Positions 46,020 to 54,718 are shown, counted from the first letter of the stretch. The stretch: DNA of 64,000 nt from an uncultured Campylobacter sp. (GCF_905372745.1 NZ_CAJPQR010000006.1:1-64000), one strand, 5' to 3'. Notes: generated by a model not told the origin, from the letters alone. Program-made: numbers and translations.

Positions 46020-47130
46020 TCACGCAAACTCCCTATCTATCACGATGAAAATTTTATACCCCGGAAAGTTTAGCGATATCTCGCGCTCTATCTCGGCGCG
46101 CAAACGGCTTAGATTTTTCTCGGCAAAATCTACCACCACGTCAAACCTCACGCTCTTTTTCTTAGTATCTATAAAAAATGCGTGAAATCCGCGCACGCTG
46201 CTAAATCGCGAGAGTAGATTCGCCACGCAGGCGCGGCTCTCATCCTGCCCCAAATTTACGCTATAAACGCCAAAAACCAGGTAAATACTGTAAATTTTAT
46301 AAATCTTAATCTGAAGCTCGTTTAGCCTCTGCGAAACCTCGCTAAGGGGCAAATGCTCGTCTATCTCGACGTTTACCGAGCCGACGTATCGCTGCGCGCC
46401 GTAGTTATGAAGGATCAGATCATATGCGCCGCGTACGATCTCGCAGCGATTTACTGCGGCGTAAATTTCGTCGCTGATCTCCTTTTCGACGCGCTGACCG
46501 ATGATTTTATCGAAGGTTTCTTTTATCAAAAGTACGCCATTTATGATAATAAAAAGCGACGCCAAAGCGCCCGCATATCCGTCTATCTGGACGTCGGCGA
46601 AGTACGAAAGCGCAGCCGAAACCAAGATCACGCACGATATGATCGCATCGCCCAAAGCCTCCTGCCCTACGGCTTTTAGTGAGATAGATTTGGTCTGTTT
46701 GCCGATCTTTTTATAGTAAAATCCTAGCGCAAATTTGACGAATATCGCGCAAAACAAAAACGCCAAAAACGGCATCGTAAAATTTGTAGGCTCGGGCGCG
46801 AAGATATTTTCTACCGAAGTTTTTAGAAACTGAAACCCCAGCATCAGCACGATGACCGAGACTATAAGACCGCCGATATACTCGGTCCTGCCGTAGCCGT
46901 AAGGGTGGGGCTCCGCCCGGTATCTTGCTAGCTAGTTTTGAGCCAAATATCGTGATGATACTTGAGCCTGCATCGCTAAGGTTATTTACGGCGTCTGATA
47001 TCAGCGCGACCGAGTTTGAGACCATAGCGATAAAGATTTTCGCTCCGGCTAAGAAAAAATTCGTAACTATACCGATAAGCGCGGTTTTTATTATCGTTTT
47101 TTCGCGCTTACCGTCTTTAAAATCCATCAT
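46020..47130 (-). pseudogene. cation diffusion facilitator (FieF/MMT1 type), frameshifted
   Basis: The N-terminal part (ATG 47130, AAGGA upstream) encodes the first membrane segments of a CDF transporter: IIKTALIGIVTNFFLAGAKI, then MVSNSVALISDAVNNLSDAGSS with the metal-binding Asp pair. After SKLASKIP the frame runs into nonsense. Dropping one G from the GGG at 46916-46918 restores AEPHPYGYGRTEYIGGLIVS and continues without a break to 46020, with TM5 carrying GQEALGDAI and a cytosolic domain. The joined protein would be 369 aa, the normal size plus a C-terminal extension. It would export Zn, Fe, Mn or similar metals. This is either a real inactivating insertion or a sequencing error in a G-run. 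Confidence 0.85.
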
Positions 47131-47270
47131 TTTGAGATTCCTTTTCATTTTGGCGTATTATACCACGTCTTGACATCAAAGCCAAAATTTTATAAAATGC
47201 GGACTTTCAAAACTTCTTTTGAAACTTAAATTTATCTACAAAATTATTCCGTAATTTTAAAGAGGACACG

Positions 47271-48620
47271 ATGGAAAATAACGCAACCCAGCCTGCAAAT
47301 TCGGCGCAGGAAAATCAAAAAACGACCAAAAAATATCCAAACTCGCGCACTCATATCCCCGTCGACGGCCACAAAATCGAAGAACTAAGAATGCTAAGCT
47401 TAGACGAGCTAGTGCAGATAGCAAACAGCGTCGGCGTCGAAAATCCGCGCGAATTTCGCAGGCAGGATTTGATATTTGAGATACTAAAAGCCCAAACCAA
47501 ACAAGGCGGATTTATACTTTTTACGGGCATTTTAGAGATTATGCCCGACGGCTACGGCTTTTTAAGAGCCGTGGACGCAAACATCAGCGACAGCTCAAAC
47601 GACGCCTACGTCTCAAACTCTCAAATTCGCAAATTTGCCCTGCGCGTGGGCGACATCGTGACGGGTCAAGTGCGCGAACCAAAAGATCAGGAAAAATACT
47701 ACGCACTGCTAAAAATCGAAGCGCTAAACTATATGCCGCTAATCGAGGCCAAAGAGCGCCCGCTATTTGACAACCTAACCCCGCTTTTCCCGACGGAAAA
47801 ACTTCGCCTAGAATACGACCCGATGAAGCTAACGGGCCGCGTGCTAGATCTCTTTACGCCTCTTGGCAAGGGTCAGCGCGGCCTCATCGTCGCACCTCCT
47901 AGAAGCGGTAAAACCGAACTCATGAAAGAGCTAGCCCACGGCATCGCGCGCAACCACCCCGAGTCGCATCTCATGGTACTTCTCGTGGACGAGCGTCCAG
48001 AAGAGGTCACCGACATGCAGCGCTGCGTAAAGGGCGAGGTATTTAGCTCGACGTTTGACCTGCCTGCTATGAACCACGTACGCGTCGCCGAACTCGTCAT
48101 CGAAAAGGCCAAACGCCTCGTAGAAATGGGCAAGGACGTCATCATCCTGCTTGATAGCATCACCCGCCTAGCGCGCGCGTACAACACCGTAACCCCGCCA
48201 AGCGGCAAGGTGCTAACGGGCGGCGTGGACGCAAACGCCCTGCATAAACCGAAGCGCTTTTTCGGCGCGGCGCGAAACATCGAGCACGGCGGCAGCCTCA
48301 CCATCATCGCCACCGCGCTCATCGACACGGGCTCGCGTATGGACGAGGTTATTTTCGAGGAATTTAAAGGTACGGGCAACAGCGAGATCGTACTAGATCG
48401 CAACATCTCCGACCGCCGAATTTACCCGGCCATCAACGTACTAAAATCAGGCACCAGAAAAGAAGAACTACTGCAAAAACCCGACGAACTGCAAAAGATC
48501 TGGGCTATCCGCTCGGCGATAGCTACGATGGACGACGTAGAGGCGCTTAAGTTTTTATACGCCAAGATGCTAAAAACCAAAGACAATAAAGAGTTGCTTT
48601 CGATATTAAACGAGTCGTAA
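47271..48620 (+). CDS. rho: transcription termination factor Rho
   Basis: Rho is the RNA-dependent hexameric ATPase that ends untranslated transcripts. The 449-aa protein has an N-terminal helical/OB RNA-binding domain ([20 protein letters not shown], then [20 protein letters not shown]), Walker [17 protein letters not shown], Walker B with [15 protein letters not shown], and the Q/R-loop region. A ~25-residue Asn/Gln-rich tip precedes the domain. AGAGGACACG precedes the ATG. An intercistronic prophage remnant now lies between rho and dnaX. Confidence 0.97.
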   Translation: MENNATQPANSAQENQKTTKKYPNSRTHIPVDGHKIEELRMLSLDELVQIANSVGVENPREFRRQDLIFEILKAQTKQGGFILFTGILEIMPDGYGFLRAVDANISDSSNDAYVSNSQIRKFALRVGDIVTGQVREPKDQEKYYALLKIEALNYMPLIEAKERPLFDNLTPLFPTEKLRLEYDPMKLTGRVLDLFTPLGKGQRGLIVAPPRSGKTELMKELAHGIARNHPESHLMVLLVDERPEEVTDMQRCVKGEVFSSTFDLPAMNHVRVAELVIEKAKRLVEMGKDVIILLDSITRLARAYNTVTPPSGKVLTGGVDANALHKPKRFFGAARNIEHGGSLTIIATALIDTGSRMDEVIFEEFKGTGNSEIVLDRNISDRRIYPAINVLKSGTRKEELLQKPDELQKIWAIRSAIATMDDVEALKFLYAKMLKTKDNKELLSILNES

Positions 48621-48644
48621 ATTTGCGCCCTTTGGGCCAAATTT
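48619..48644 (+). terminator. hairpin at the rho stop codon
   Basis: AAATTTG (48619-48625) and CAAATTT (48638-48644) enclose GCCC/GGGC with a TTT loop and one bulged C, making an 11-bp stem that includes the last two bases of the rho stop codon. No U-run follows, so it may be a 3'-end stabiliser. Confidence 0.4.
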
Positions 48645-48916
48645 GACGGTCGCTCTTGATCTTACGCGCGAGTCGTTCACGGCTCGCCTACTTGTTTTAA
48701 AACTCTCTAAATTTTATAATTTTATGGACTTATCTTTCTTCGCATATTCTACCTTTTGTCACTCTGCTAAATTTACGCCTAAAAATCCAAGCACTCACAA
48801 ACAAGTATAACGCCCTAATTTTTCTTAGCTGCTACAACTTTGCAGGCTTTTTTATATCGTCAATTATTGCGACTTGTGCCAAATTTACAAAAACATTTGC
48901 TTAACGCACGCTTGCT

Positions 48917-49291
48917 TTACTTAAATTTTGCCGCATTGCCGCGCAGTAGCGCCTTAGCCGCTTCTAAAAACTCCGCCTTTACGCCTGCTTTTGCGAGATT
49001 ATCGCTTAGCCCCGCGTCGATTAGATACTTATTTAGCGAGCCGTTAGCATTAGCTAGATCGGCGTTTAGCTTTTTTGTATCGGTATCGTATTTCTTAGCG
49101 AGCTTGTCGTTCTCTGCTTTTAGCTCGTCGTATTTAGCTTCAAGCTCGGCGTATTTCTCGGCATCCACCGCGTCGCTATTTTTCGCTTTTAGCTTTTTTA
49201 CCTCGCTTAAAAGCTCTTTGTTTTTAGCATTCATCGCTTCTTTTTCTGCTTGCAAATCACTAACTTGCTTTTTTAGCTCCTCAATATCCAT
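48917..49291 (-). CDS. phage scaffold-like coiled-coil protein (prophage remnant)
   Basis: A 124-aa protein starting at ATG 49291 with GGAGG seven bases upstream. It is an almost continuous coiled coil (MDIEELKKQVSDLQAEKEAM through KLAKKYDTDTKKLNAD), followed by LNKYLIDAGLSDNLAKAGVK and FLEAAKALLRGNAAKF. That plan, coiled coil plus a short C-terminal helical cap, is the one of phage capsid scaffold proteins (GP20/DUF4355 type). It lies downstream, on the same strand, of a MuF-type head protein fragment, as in Mu-like head gene clusters. It may still be translated but has no capsid gene beside it. Confidence 0.65.
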   Translation of the reverse strand: MDIEELKKQVSDLQAEKEAMNAKNKELLSEVKKLKAKNSDAVDAEKYAELEAKYDELKAENDKLAKKYDTDTKKLNADLANANGSLNKYLIDAGLSDNLAKAGVKAEFLEAAKALLRGNAAKFK

Positions 49292-49303
49292 TTCGTCCTC
49301 CAC

Positions 49304-49599
49304 GAGAGTTAAATTTAAGGCACGGCCTTTGATAGAATAGTAACTTAAATTTTAAAGCGGTTTGGTTTGGTGAAAATATTCTGAAAAAGACCAAATTTAG
49401 ACAATCCGGCAGGATATACTATTTTTTGTCATTTTCGCAGGATTTTTTGAGAGCACGAAAAAACAAAAAAGTCAAGAGCAAAGTTTACATCGAAATCGCT
49501 GTAAATAATTTTATTTTTTACATCAAAAACGATGTATAAAATAAAATTTCTTGCGCTAAAAACGATGCAACTTTATAATTTTTGTAGTGAAAAATATGC
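49304..49599. other. AT-rich intergenic island in the prophage remnant
   Basis: About 300 nt with no gene, becoming very AT-rich after 49500. It holds the long palindrome at 49507-49548 and two copies of AAAAACGATG (49525-49534 and 49558-49567). It leads into the promoter of the candidate RNA. Confidence 0.5.
49507..49548. repeat. 18-bp near-perfect AT-rich inverted repeat
   Basis: AATTTTATTTTTTACATC (49507-49524) and GATGTATAAAATAAAATT (49531-49548) pair at 17 of 18 positions around loop AAAAAC. It is too long to be chance even in AT-rich DNA. It could be a bidirectional terminator, a regulator-binding operator or part of a phage control region. Confidence 0.75.
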
Positions 49600-49605
49600 T
49601 ATAAT
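49600..49605 (+). promoter_or_regulatory. extended -10 promoter for the candidate structured RNA
   Basis: ATATGCTATAATACAAAC contains TGCTATAAT, with TATAAT at 49600-49605. A start about seven bases downstream would fall at AGCAGTAAGTG, the 5' arm of the predicted closing stem. Confidence 0.65.
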
Positions 49606-49611
49606 ACAAAC

Positions 49612-49745
49612 AGCAGTAAGTGAAAGGTTTGAAAAATTAGCCTAGCACTCTTAGCAAGTGCATTATCGCCCCGTTCGGCACGCGTTTTATGCGGATGTTC
49701 GTCCGTGAGAGGGGTGGGCGGTCTCTCCACTTATTGCTTTTTATA
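49612..49745 (+). ncRNA. candidate structured small RNA, family unknown
   Basis: A ~130-nt stretch that starts where the extended -10 box predicts. Its ends pair: AGCAGTAAGTG (49612-49622) with CACTTATTGCT (49728-49738), 11 bp with one G-U, followed by TTTTT-like sequence. Inside are GCACT/AGTGC (645-649/657-661 of 49xxx), CGGA/TCCG (692-695/702-705), GAGAG/CTCTC (707-711/723-727) and CGCCC/GGGCG (667-671/716-720), the last two being mutually exclusive or pseudoknotted. It has no good open frame with a ribosome site. It does not show the SRP RNA, tmRNA, RNase P or typical 6S landmarks I know. The 3' end overlaps the stop codon of the minus-strand MuF remnant by about 13 nt. Confidence 0.5.
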
Positions 49746-50564
49746 CTTCTTCATATCTGCATCCCACGAGCGCTTGTTAAGATGAAAAATCACTCCGTTG
49801 TTAGGGTTTATGCCGATGTCAATCATTTTCTTTTTCTTATCGTCTATCGACTTCGCTATTATAAAGCCGCCGCTACGACGCGTTGCGGGTTTGATAATAT
49901 CAGGGGCATTAAAAACATCTTTTATTATATTTACAATATCCGCTTTACCGTCAAACATTTCAGGGTGTTTATTAAATAGATATTCCAAGCTACCTCGTAT
50001 TTTATCAGTCTTAAGCCCTATTCGGCTTTTAATGCCTTTAGGTATATCAAAATGCTTAATATTTTCCTTTGAATATTCCCAAATTTTCTTTTTCTTGGCA
50101 AGTTCGCCCAAATCCAATACTCGCCCCTGCTGCGTTATTAAATCCCGCATAGTGATCTTGCCTTGCATAAATAGCTCGGCTCTGCCTTTGCCTAGCGTCT
50201 TTTCTATCGTTTCGGGGCTTTGGGTTTTTAGCCAGTCGTTAAACGTCATATCCTGCGGCACGTAGCCGTTCATGCTTGACCTTGTGCGACCGCTTGCTTC
50301 GTCCATTCCCTCGATGCCTAGCTCGTCCCAGCTTTTAGTTACCGGTATTATGGTGCTACGGCAATTAAAATGAGTATTTACGCGGGGCTTGCGAAACGGA
50401 AAATTATGCCCGATAGGCTCGTAGTCTTTATCCCATATTAGCCCGTCGTAGGCTCTGCATAGTTCTGACGTGCGAGTATCTAGCGTGGCTTGATATTTGT
50501 AGCATTTTATGACGTCATCGTTAGCCTCGAAAAAGGCTTGGCGAATTTCGCTTACTATCGCGCC
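49731..50564 (-). pseudogene. MuF-type phage head protein fragment with nuclease-like C-terminal domain
   Basis: The frame is open for 277 codons from just after a TAG at 50565-50567, with no start there; the first ATG is at 50306. The upstream part reads YKYQATLDTRTSELCRAYDG and NFPFRKPRVNTHFNCRSTII, the core of Mu gpF/SPP1 gp7 head-morphogenesis proteins, so the N-terminal half is missing. The middle has LGKGRAELFMQGKITMRDLI. The last ~100 residues (KIRGSLEYLFNKHPEMFDGK, then DIIKPATRRSGGFIIAKSID) resemble the BECR-fold nuclease tails (PBECR) seen on MuF toxins. The fragment ends 52 nt from the dnaX stop, which marks the deletion or insertion edge. Confidence 0.7.
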
Positions 50565-50616
50565 CTACCAAAAATATCAAAACGGTATGCAAATTTAACG
50601 AGCTAAATCAAACGCC

Positions 50617-53217
50617 TCAAATTTCTAAAACTTCAGGCTCTCCAAACAGTCGTTTAGCTTCTTTTAAAACCGCTTGAGTTTTTGCGGCTTTGGGATCGGC
50701 TTGGGTTTTTGTAGCTAAATTTGGCGTAGCATTTTGAGCGTTCAAATTTGCCCCGCTTGAGGACGAGTCGTCAAAATTCGCTTCGCTTTGGAGCTCATCG
50801 CCGCTTAAATTTGAAGTATCTAAATTTTGACTTGCATCGGCGTTTGCAGGCTCGTTCGCATCTCGCTCAAAAAGGCCGTCGTCATACTCTGCCGCCTCGC
50901 TAAACATCTCGCTCACGTCATCAGGATCAAACGGCGGCTCGCCGAAGGTAGCCGTTTGCGGCACACTGTTTTGGTTAAATTTAATGGTACCGCTTGGTTT
51001 TTGCTCCGTTTTTGCGGCATTTTGACTCTCTAGTCGCCTTAGTTCGTCGTCTAAAAACGCCAGATCCGCCCCCGCTATGGCGCCGTCATCGGTCTTAAAT
51101 TTCAGCGAATACGCCTCATGAAAATCGTGCGTGTCGTCGCGCATACTCTCAAGATCGGGTGCAAATTTAGGCTCGGTCGGCTGATTTAAACCAGCCTGCG
51201 TTTGCGAGTTTTGCGTCAAATTTGCCGCGTTTTCGTTTAAATTTAAGGTCTCGGTTTCGCCCATAGGCGAGTCGCTATTAGCTTGCGTGCTCGGAGCCGA
51301 GTCGTTTGCCGCTTGCAAAATATCCGCTTGCGTTTGTGGCGTCAAATTTTGCGTTTGCTCATCCTGCTCGCCGCTTTTAAATTCGGCGCCCAAATTTTGC
51401 TCCGAGGACATAGCCGCCCTCTCCTCGCTACCGCCCACAAACAAATTTCCAGTCAAATTTGAGGGCTCTTGCGTTTGGGCGTTTTGGCTTAAATTTTCTT
51501 GCGCGCCGTCCAAGTAAAATTTGGAGCCAGCCTGGTTTGACGTCGCCTCATCGGCCTCGGATTTCACCGCACTGCCGCGCTCATCGACCAAATTTGCCGC
51601 GCTTTCCGTCGTCAAATTTGCCGCCGCACCCTTTTGCTCTTGCACCCCTACATCCGGGCTTTGCTTGGGAGTTATCTTTATCTTTGCGCTCTCGCCAAAA
51701 AGACTGCGCAAAATCTGCAAAATCACCTTCGAGCTCTCGCGAAGCCGCCGCTGATCGTCGCCGACCGCACTTGAGGCTAGACTCATGCAGCCGCTTGAGA
51801 AGTCCAAAAACTCGATGCAGTTTTTAAAGCACTCGCCAAGATCAAAGCTACGGTCGTAAATTTTGGCCAAAAACGCCTCGTAAGCGGGATTTGGAGTTTT
51901 CGCGGCGCCGGTTTGTCCGCCTAGCTCTTGGTGCGCTTGGGCGCTCAAATTTACCGAGCCGGCCAGTGACTGCGAGCTCAAATTTTGCCCCTGAGTCGCG
52001 CCGTTTTGCAAGGCGAGTTTGGGCGCGTTTGCGCCCGTCAAATTTGATCCGTCCGTAGAGGCTGAAATTTGACCCGTCTGCACAGGAGCCTTAAACTTAG
52101 CCGTTTCGCTTCGACCGCCCGCAAAATTTGAAGCCGCTCGCGCCTGCGAATCCGCAAATTTTTCCCTCGCGTCCACGGCTATCATCTCGTCGATCGATTT
52201 TAGATTTATCGCCTCGATCATCATAAAAAGCATCACTCCAAGCACAAATCCGCCGTCGCTGCTGACGCTTAGCATCGAGCGCGCCTGCGATAGGATCCTA
52301 AAAAATCTCTCGTATAAAAGTAGCGAGTATTTCGGACTTTGCGCGAGGAAATTTGCTTTTAGGTTTGCCGTTATCTCATCTATCACCATCTCGGCATCGT
52401 AGCTCTCCAGCTGCGCTACCGCCGCGCTCACGGCTGATTTATCGCCGCTCATAACGAGCGATAAAATCTCCTCTATGCGCTGCGGATCAAGGAGTCCTAA
52501 CATCTGCGCGACGGCGCTTTGCGTTAGCTCGCCCTTGGCGTAGATGATGGCCTGATCTAGCAGCGTGAGAGTGTCGCGCAGCGAACCCGCACCGCTACGA
52601 GCGAGGATCTCGAGAGCCTCTTTTTCGTGCGGGACGTTTTCGCGGTTTAGGATAAAGTCAAGATGCGCGACGACGTCCGGGCGCGAGATCTGGCGAAATC
52701 TAAAATGCTGCGTGCGCGATAGCACCGTGGCTGGGAGCTTGAGCGGATCGGTCGTGGCTAGGATAAATTTGACGTAGGGCGGCGGCTCCTCGAGCGTCTT
52801 TAGCAGCGCATTAAACGCGGGCGTGGAGAGCATGTGCACCTCGTCGATGATGAAAATCTTAAAGCGAGCGATCGCCGGAGCATACTTGGTCTGCTCGATG
52901 AGCCCCTTTATATCGTCGATGCCGCGGTGACTGGCAGCGTCCATCTCGATGATGTCGATGTGTCGGCCTTCGTTTGCGGCGATACAGTTGGCGCACTGCT
53001 CGCATGGCTGGCTAGTCGGGCCGTGATCGCAAACCAGCGCCTTTGAAAATATCCTAGCGCTTGATGTCTTGCCGCTACCGCGAAGCCCCGAAAAAAGGTA
53101 GGCATGGGTGAGGCGGCTCTCGTCCAAAGCGTGCGTGAGGCTGGTGCTGACGGCCTCCTGGCCTACGAGCTCGCTAAAATTTCGCGGTCTATATCTAAGC
53201 GCTAATGCTTGCAACAC
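50617..53217 (-). CDS. dnaX: DNA polymerase III gamma/tau subunit, long form
   Basis: DnaX is the clamp-loader ATPase of the replicase. Residues 1-~370 form the standard core: RPRNFSELVGQEAVSTSL, Walker A GLRGSGKTSSARI, the zinc site (CDHGPTSQPCEQCANC), Walker B FIIDEVHMLS and the SRC-like region. The total of 866 aa is far above the ~500-650 typical of relatives. The extra sequence, roughly residues 380-860, is low-complexity, rich in Ala, Asn, Gln, Thr and Ser, interrupted by one folded-looking patch (FLAKIYDRSFDLGECFKNCI). No programmed frameshift site was looked for in detail. Confidence 0.94.
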   Translation of the reverse strand: MLQALALRYRPRNFSELVGQEAVSTSLTHALDESRLTHAYLFSGLRGSGKTSSARIFSKALVCDHGPTSQPCEQCANCIAANEGRHIDIIEMDAASHRGIDDIKGLIEQTKYAPAIARFKIFIIDEVHMLSTPAFNALLKTLEEPPPYVKFILATTDPLKLPATVLSRTQHFRFRQISRPDVVAHLDFILNRENVPHEKEALEILARSGAGSLRDTLTLLDQAIIYAKGELTQSAVAQMLGLLDPQRIEEILSLVMSGDKSAVSAAVAQLESYDAEMVIDEITANLKANFLAQSPKYSLLLYERFFRILSQARSMLSVSSDGGFVLGVMLFMMIEAINLKSIDEMIAVDAREKFADSQARAASNFAGGRSETAKFKAPVQTGQISASTDGSNLTGANAPKLALQNGATQGQNLSSQSLAGSVNLSAQAHQELGGQTGAAKTPNPAYEAFLAKIYDRSFDLGECFKNCIEFLDFSSGCMSLASSAVGDDQRRLRESSKVILQILRSLFGESAKIKITPKQSPDVGVQEQKGAAANLTTESAANLVDERGSAVKSEADEATSNQAGSKFYLDGAQENLSQNAQTQEPSNLTGNLFVGGSEERAAMSSEQNLGAEFKSGEQDEQTQNLTPQTQADILQAANDSAPSTQANSDSPMGETETLNLNENAANLTQNSQTQAGLNQPTEPKFAPDLESMRDDTHDFHEAYSLKFKTDDGAIAGADLAFLDDELRRLESQNAAKTEQKPSGTIKFNQNSVPQTATFGEPPFDPDDVSEMFSEAAEYDDGLFERDANEPANADASQNLDTSNLSGDELQSEANFDDSSSSGANLNAQNATPNLATKTQADPKAAKTQAVLKEAKRLFGEPEVLEI

Positions 53218-53509
53218 GGATTTTTCCTTAAATTTAAGATGTGATATTCTACTTTTTTTTGGATAAAAATTTAATATATTGCGGCTCGGCGCGTCGCGAG
53301 GCGGGATAAATTTCGGCGAGGAAATTTGCCTGCAAGCGCGAATTTATCGTGTGCGGGCGCTAGACGAGCAAGAGCGAAAATCGGGCCAGCATATTTGACG
53401 CTTCCGCCTTTTTACTATCGCTGGACGGCGACAAATTTGAAGCCAAATTGCACTGCCCAAATTCCGCCAAATTTAGCTGCGAAGATTTTGGTAATTTCGC
53501 GAAATTTGC
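53218..53509. other. non-coding stretch upstream of dnaX
   Basis: About 290 nt between dnaX and the promoter of the small lipoprotein gene. The first 60 nt are AT-rich and probably hold the minus-strand dnaX promoter. I see no gene. Confidence 0.4.
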
Positions 53510-53515
53510 TATAAT
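53510..53515 (+). promoter_or_regulatory. extended -10 promoter of the small lipoprotein gene
   Basis: TTTGCTATAATCGCG contains TGCTATAAT, with TATAAT at 53510-53515, about 33 nt before the ATG. Confidence 0.65.
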
Positions 53516-53547
53516 CGCGCGGAAATGAAATTCAAAAAAGGTAGAAA

Positions 53548-53658
53548 ATGAGAAAAGTTATATTATGCGCGCTTGCTTTGGTATTTGGATTATTGGCTGC
53601 CGGTTGCGAGAGGAACGACTACCAGCACCCGATGTACCGCTCTACTAAAAATAAATAA
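53548..53658 (+). CDS. 36-residue small lipoprotein
   Basis: A 36-aa product whose first 20 residues are a lipoprotein signal (MRKVILCALALVFGLLAAGC, lipobox LAAGC with Cys20). The mature part of 17 residues includes ERNDYQHPMYRS. It has AAAAAGG before the ATG, a good extended -10 promoter and a GC hairpin after the stop, so it is a complete transcription unit despite its size. The function is unknown; tiny lipoproteins of this type are easily missed in annotation. Confidence 0.75.
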   Translation: MRKVILCALALVFGLLAAGCERNDYQHPMYRSTKNK

Positions 53659-53667
53659 CTTCAAATC

Positions 53668-53686
53668 AGGCGGTTACTCGCCGCCT
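53668..53686 (+). terminator. hairpin after the small lipoprotein gene
   Basis: AGGCGG (53668-53673) pairs with CCGCCT (53681-53686) around a 7-nt loop, ten bases after the stop. The following TAATCTTAAATTT is T-rich but not a pure U-run. It could serve both strands, as the next gene converges. Confidence 0.55.
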
Positions 53687-53743
53687 TAATCTTAAATTTA
53701 TCTCGCTAACGTTTTATAAAATTTGACGATTTCGTAGCACATT

Positions 53744-54718
53744 TTAAAATTTAACGTCCTCGCAAACTTCTTTTATCTTGTCGTCAACGTATTTTATTAC
53801 GGTCGTATAGATATTTATGTCGTATTTGTCCAAATCTTCTTTATTTTTTACCAGCCAATCCCTGGTCACGATGTAGTCTTTTAGGTACTCGTTTTTATCC
53901 GTTTGGCAAAAGCCGTCTATATTTGCGTATCTATTTGTCAGTATTTGCCAGTGCAAAATTTGGCTTACGATGGAGTGCAACCTCGCGTTTTCATAATACT
54001 CAGCCGCTTCGGCCTTTTTGGCTTTATTGTAGATTTCAGGGTATTTTGAGGAGTAAAGCGCGTTCATATATTTTATATATTCGCGCAGCTTTATGAGTCT
54101 TTCGTGTTGTTTGACGTCTTGAGATTTTGTTTCGTTTTTTATATTTACCAACTTTTGCCCATTTTTATTTTTTATATCAGACCAGTTTGCGAGTACGTTT
54201 TTTGAAAATATAACGGACGAGTTGTTAAAGGCGGCATACCTGATCTCTTGAAACATCTTGTCTTTGGCTTCGTATTTAACCATATTTTCTATGGTTTCCC
54301 AAGCTTTTTCGTTTATTTTTTTGACTTCGTCCATATCGTACTTCATAAACAGATAAATGCGGTCGGATGCGATATACATCATCAGCCTAAAAACATACCA
54401 GTCCGCGTACTTTTCCGCATCGTCGTCTGGTAAATTTTCTTTCCATCTTTTTATGAAATAATCCTGCAAGGCAAGCACGGGCTGGACGATAAGGCTTTTT
54501 TCATCGACAAAGGGGAGTTTGGTTAGAAAATTGCCGTACACCATCATAAAATTTGCGCCTATTAGCCACTCTTTTGCTTTTGGATACGGCTGCCCGTCAT
54601 AGAGCCACTCGCTCCTTTGATTTACGTACATCAGGGCATTGCCGACGATGAGGGCGATCAAGGCTATCAAAAGTAGTTTTTTGAGGGGCTTGGTTTGATT
54701 CGGCGATTTTGCGTTCAT
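53744..54718 (-). CDS. hypothetical membrane-anchored protein
   Basis: A 324-aa protein with one N-terminal membrane segment (KKLLLIALIALIVGNALMYV), then a long, helical, Tyr/Lys-rich extracytoplasmic domain (ADWYVFRLMMYIASDRIYLF, YIKYMNALYSSKYPEIYNKA). AGGA lies before the ATG. I recognise no family. AT-rich codons relative to the nusA and rho neighbours hint at later acquisition. It appears to be monocistronic. Confidence 0.7.
   Translation of the reverse strand: MNAKSPNQTKPLKKLLLIALIALIVGNALMYVNQRSEWLYDGQPYPKAKEWLIGANFMMVYGNFLTKLPFVDEKSLIVQPVLALQDYFIKRWKENLPDDDAEKYADWYVFRLMMYIASDRIYLFMKYDMDEVKKINEKAWETIENMVKYEAKDKMFQEIRYAAFNNSSVIFSKNVLANWSDIKNKNGQKLVNIKNETKSQDVKQHERLIKLREYIKYMNALYSSKYPEIYNKAKKAEAAEYYENARLHSIVSQILHWQILTNRYANIDGFCQTDKNEYLKDYIVTRDWLVKNKEDLDKYDINIYTTVIKYVDDKIKEVCEDVKF

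Noticed and set aside
48840..49340. Plus-strand 166-codon Ser/Phe-rich frame
   Set aside because: Shadow of the coiled-coil scaffold-like gene on the other strand; no ribosome site.
49612..49745. Retron msr/msd RNA
   Set aside because: Complementary ends recall retron a1/a2 arms, but there is no reverse transcriptase gene anywhere near and no convincing branching-G context.
49612..49745. SRP (4.5S) RNA next to dnaX
   Set aside because: The conserved GGAAGGAAGCAGC-type apical core is absent.
49689..49979. Plus-strand 96-codon frame over the MuF fragment
   Set aside because: Antisense to a better-supported phage protein and overlapping the candidate RNA; the peptide has no recognisable features.
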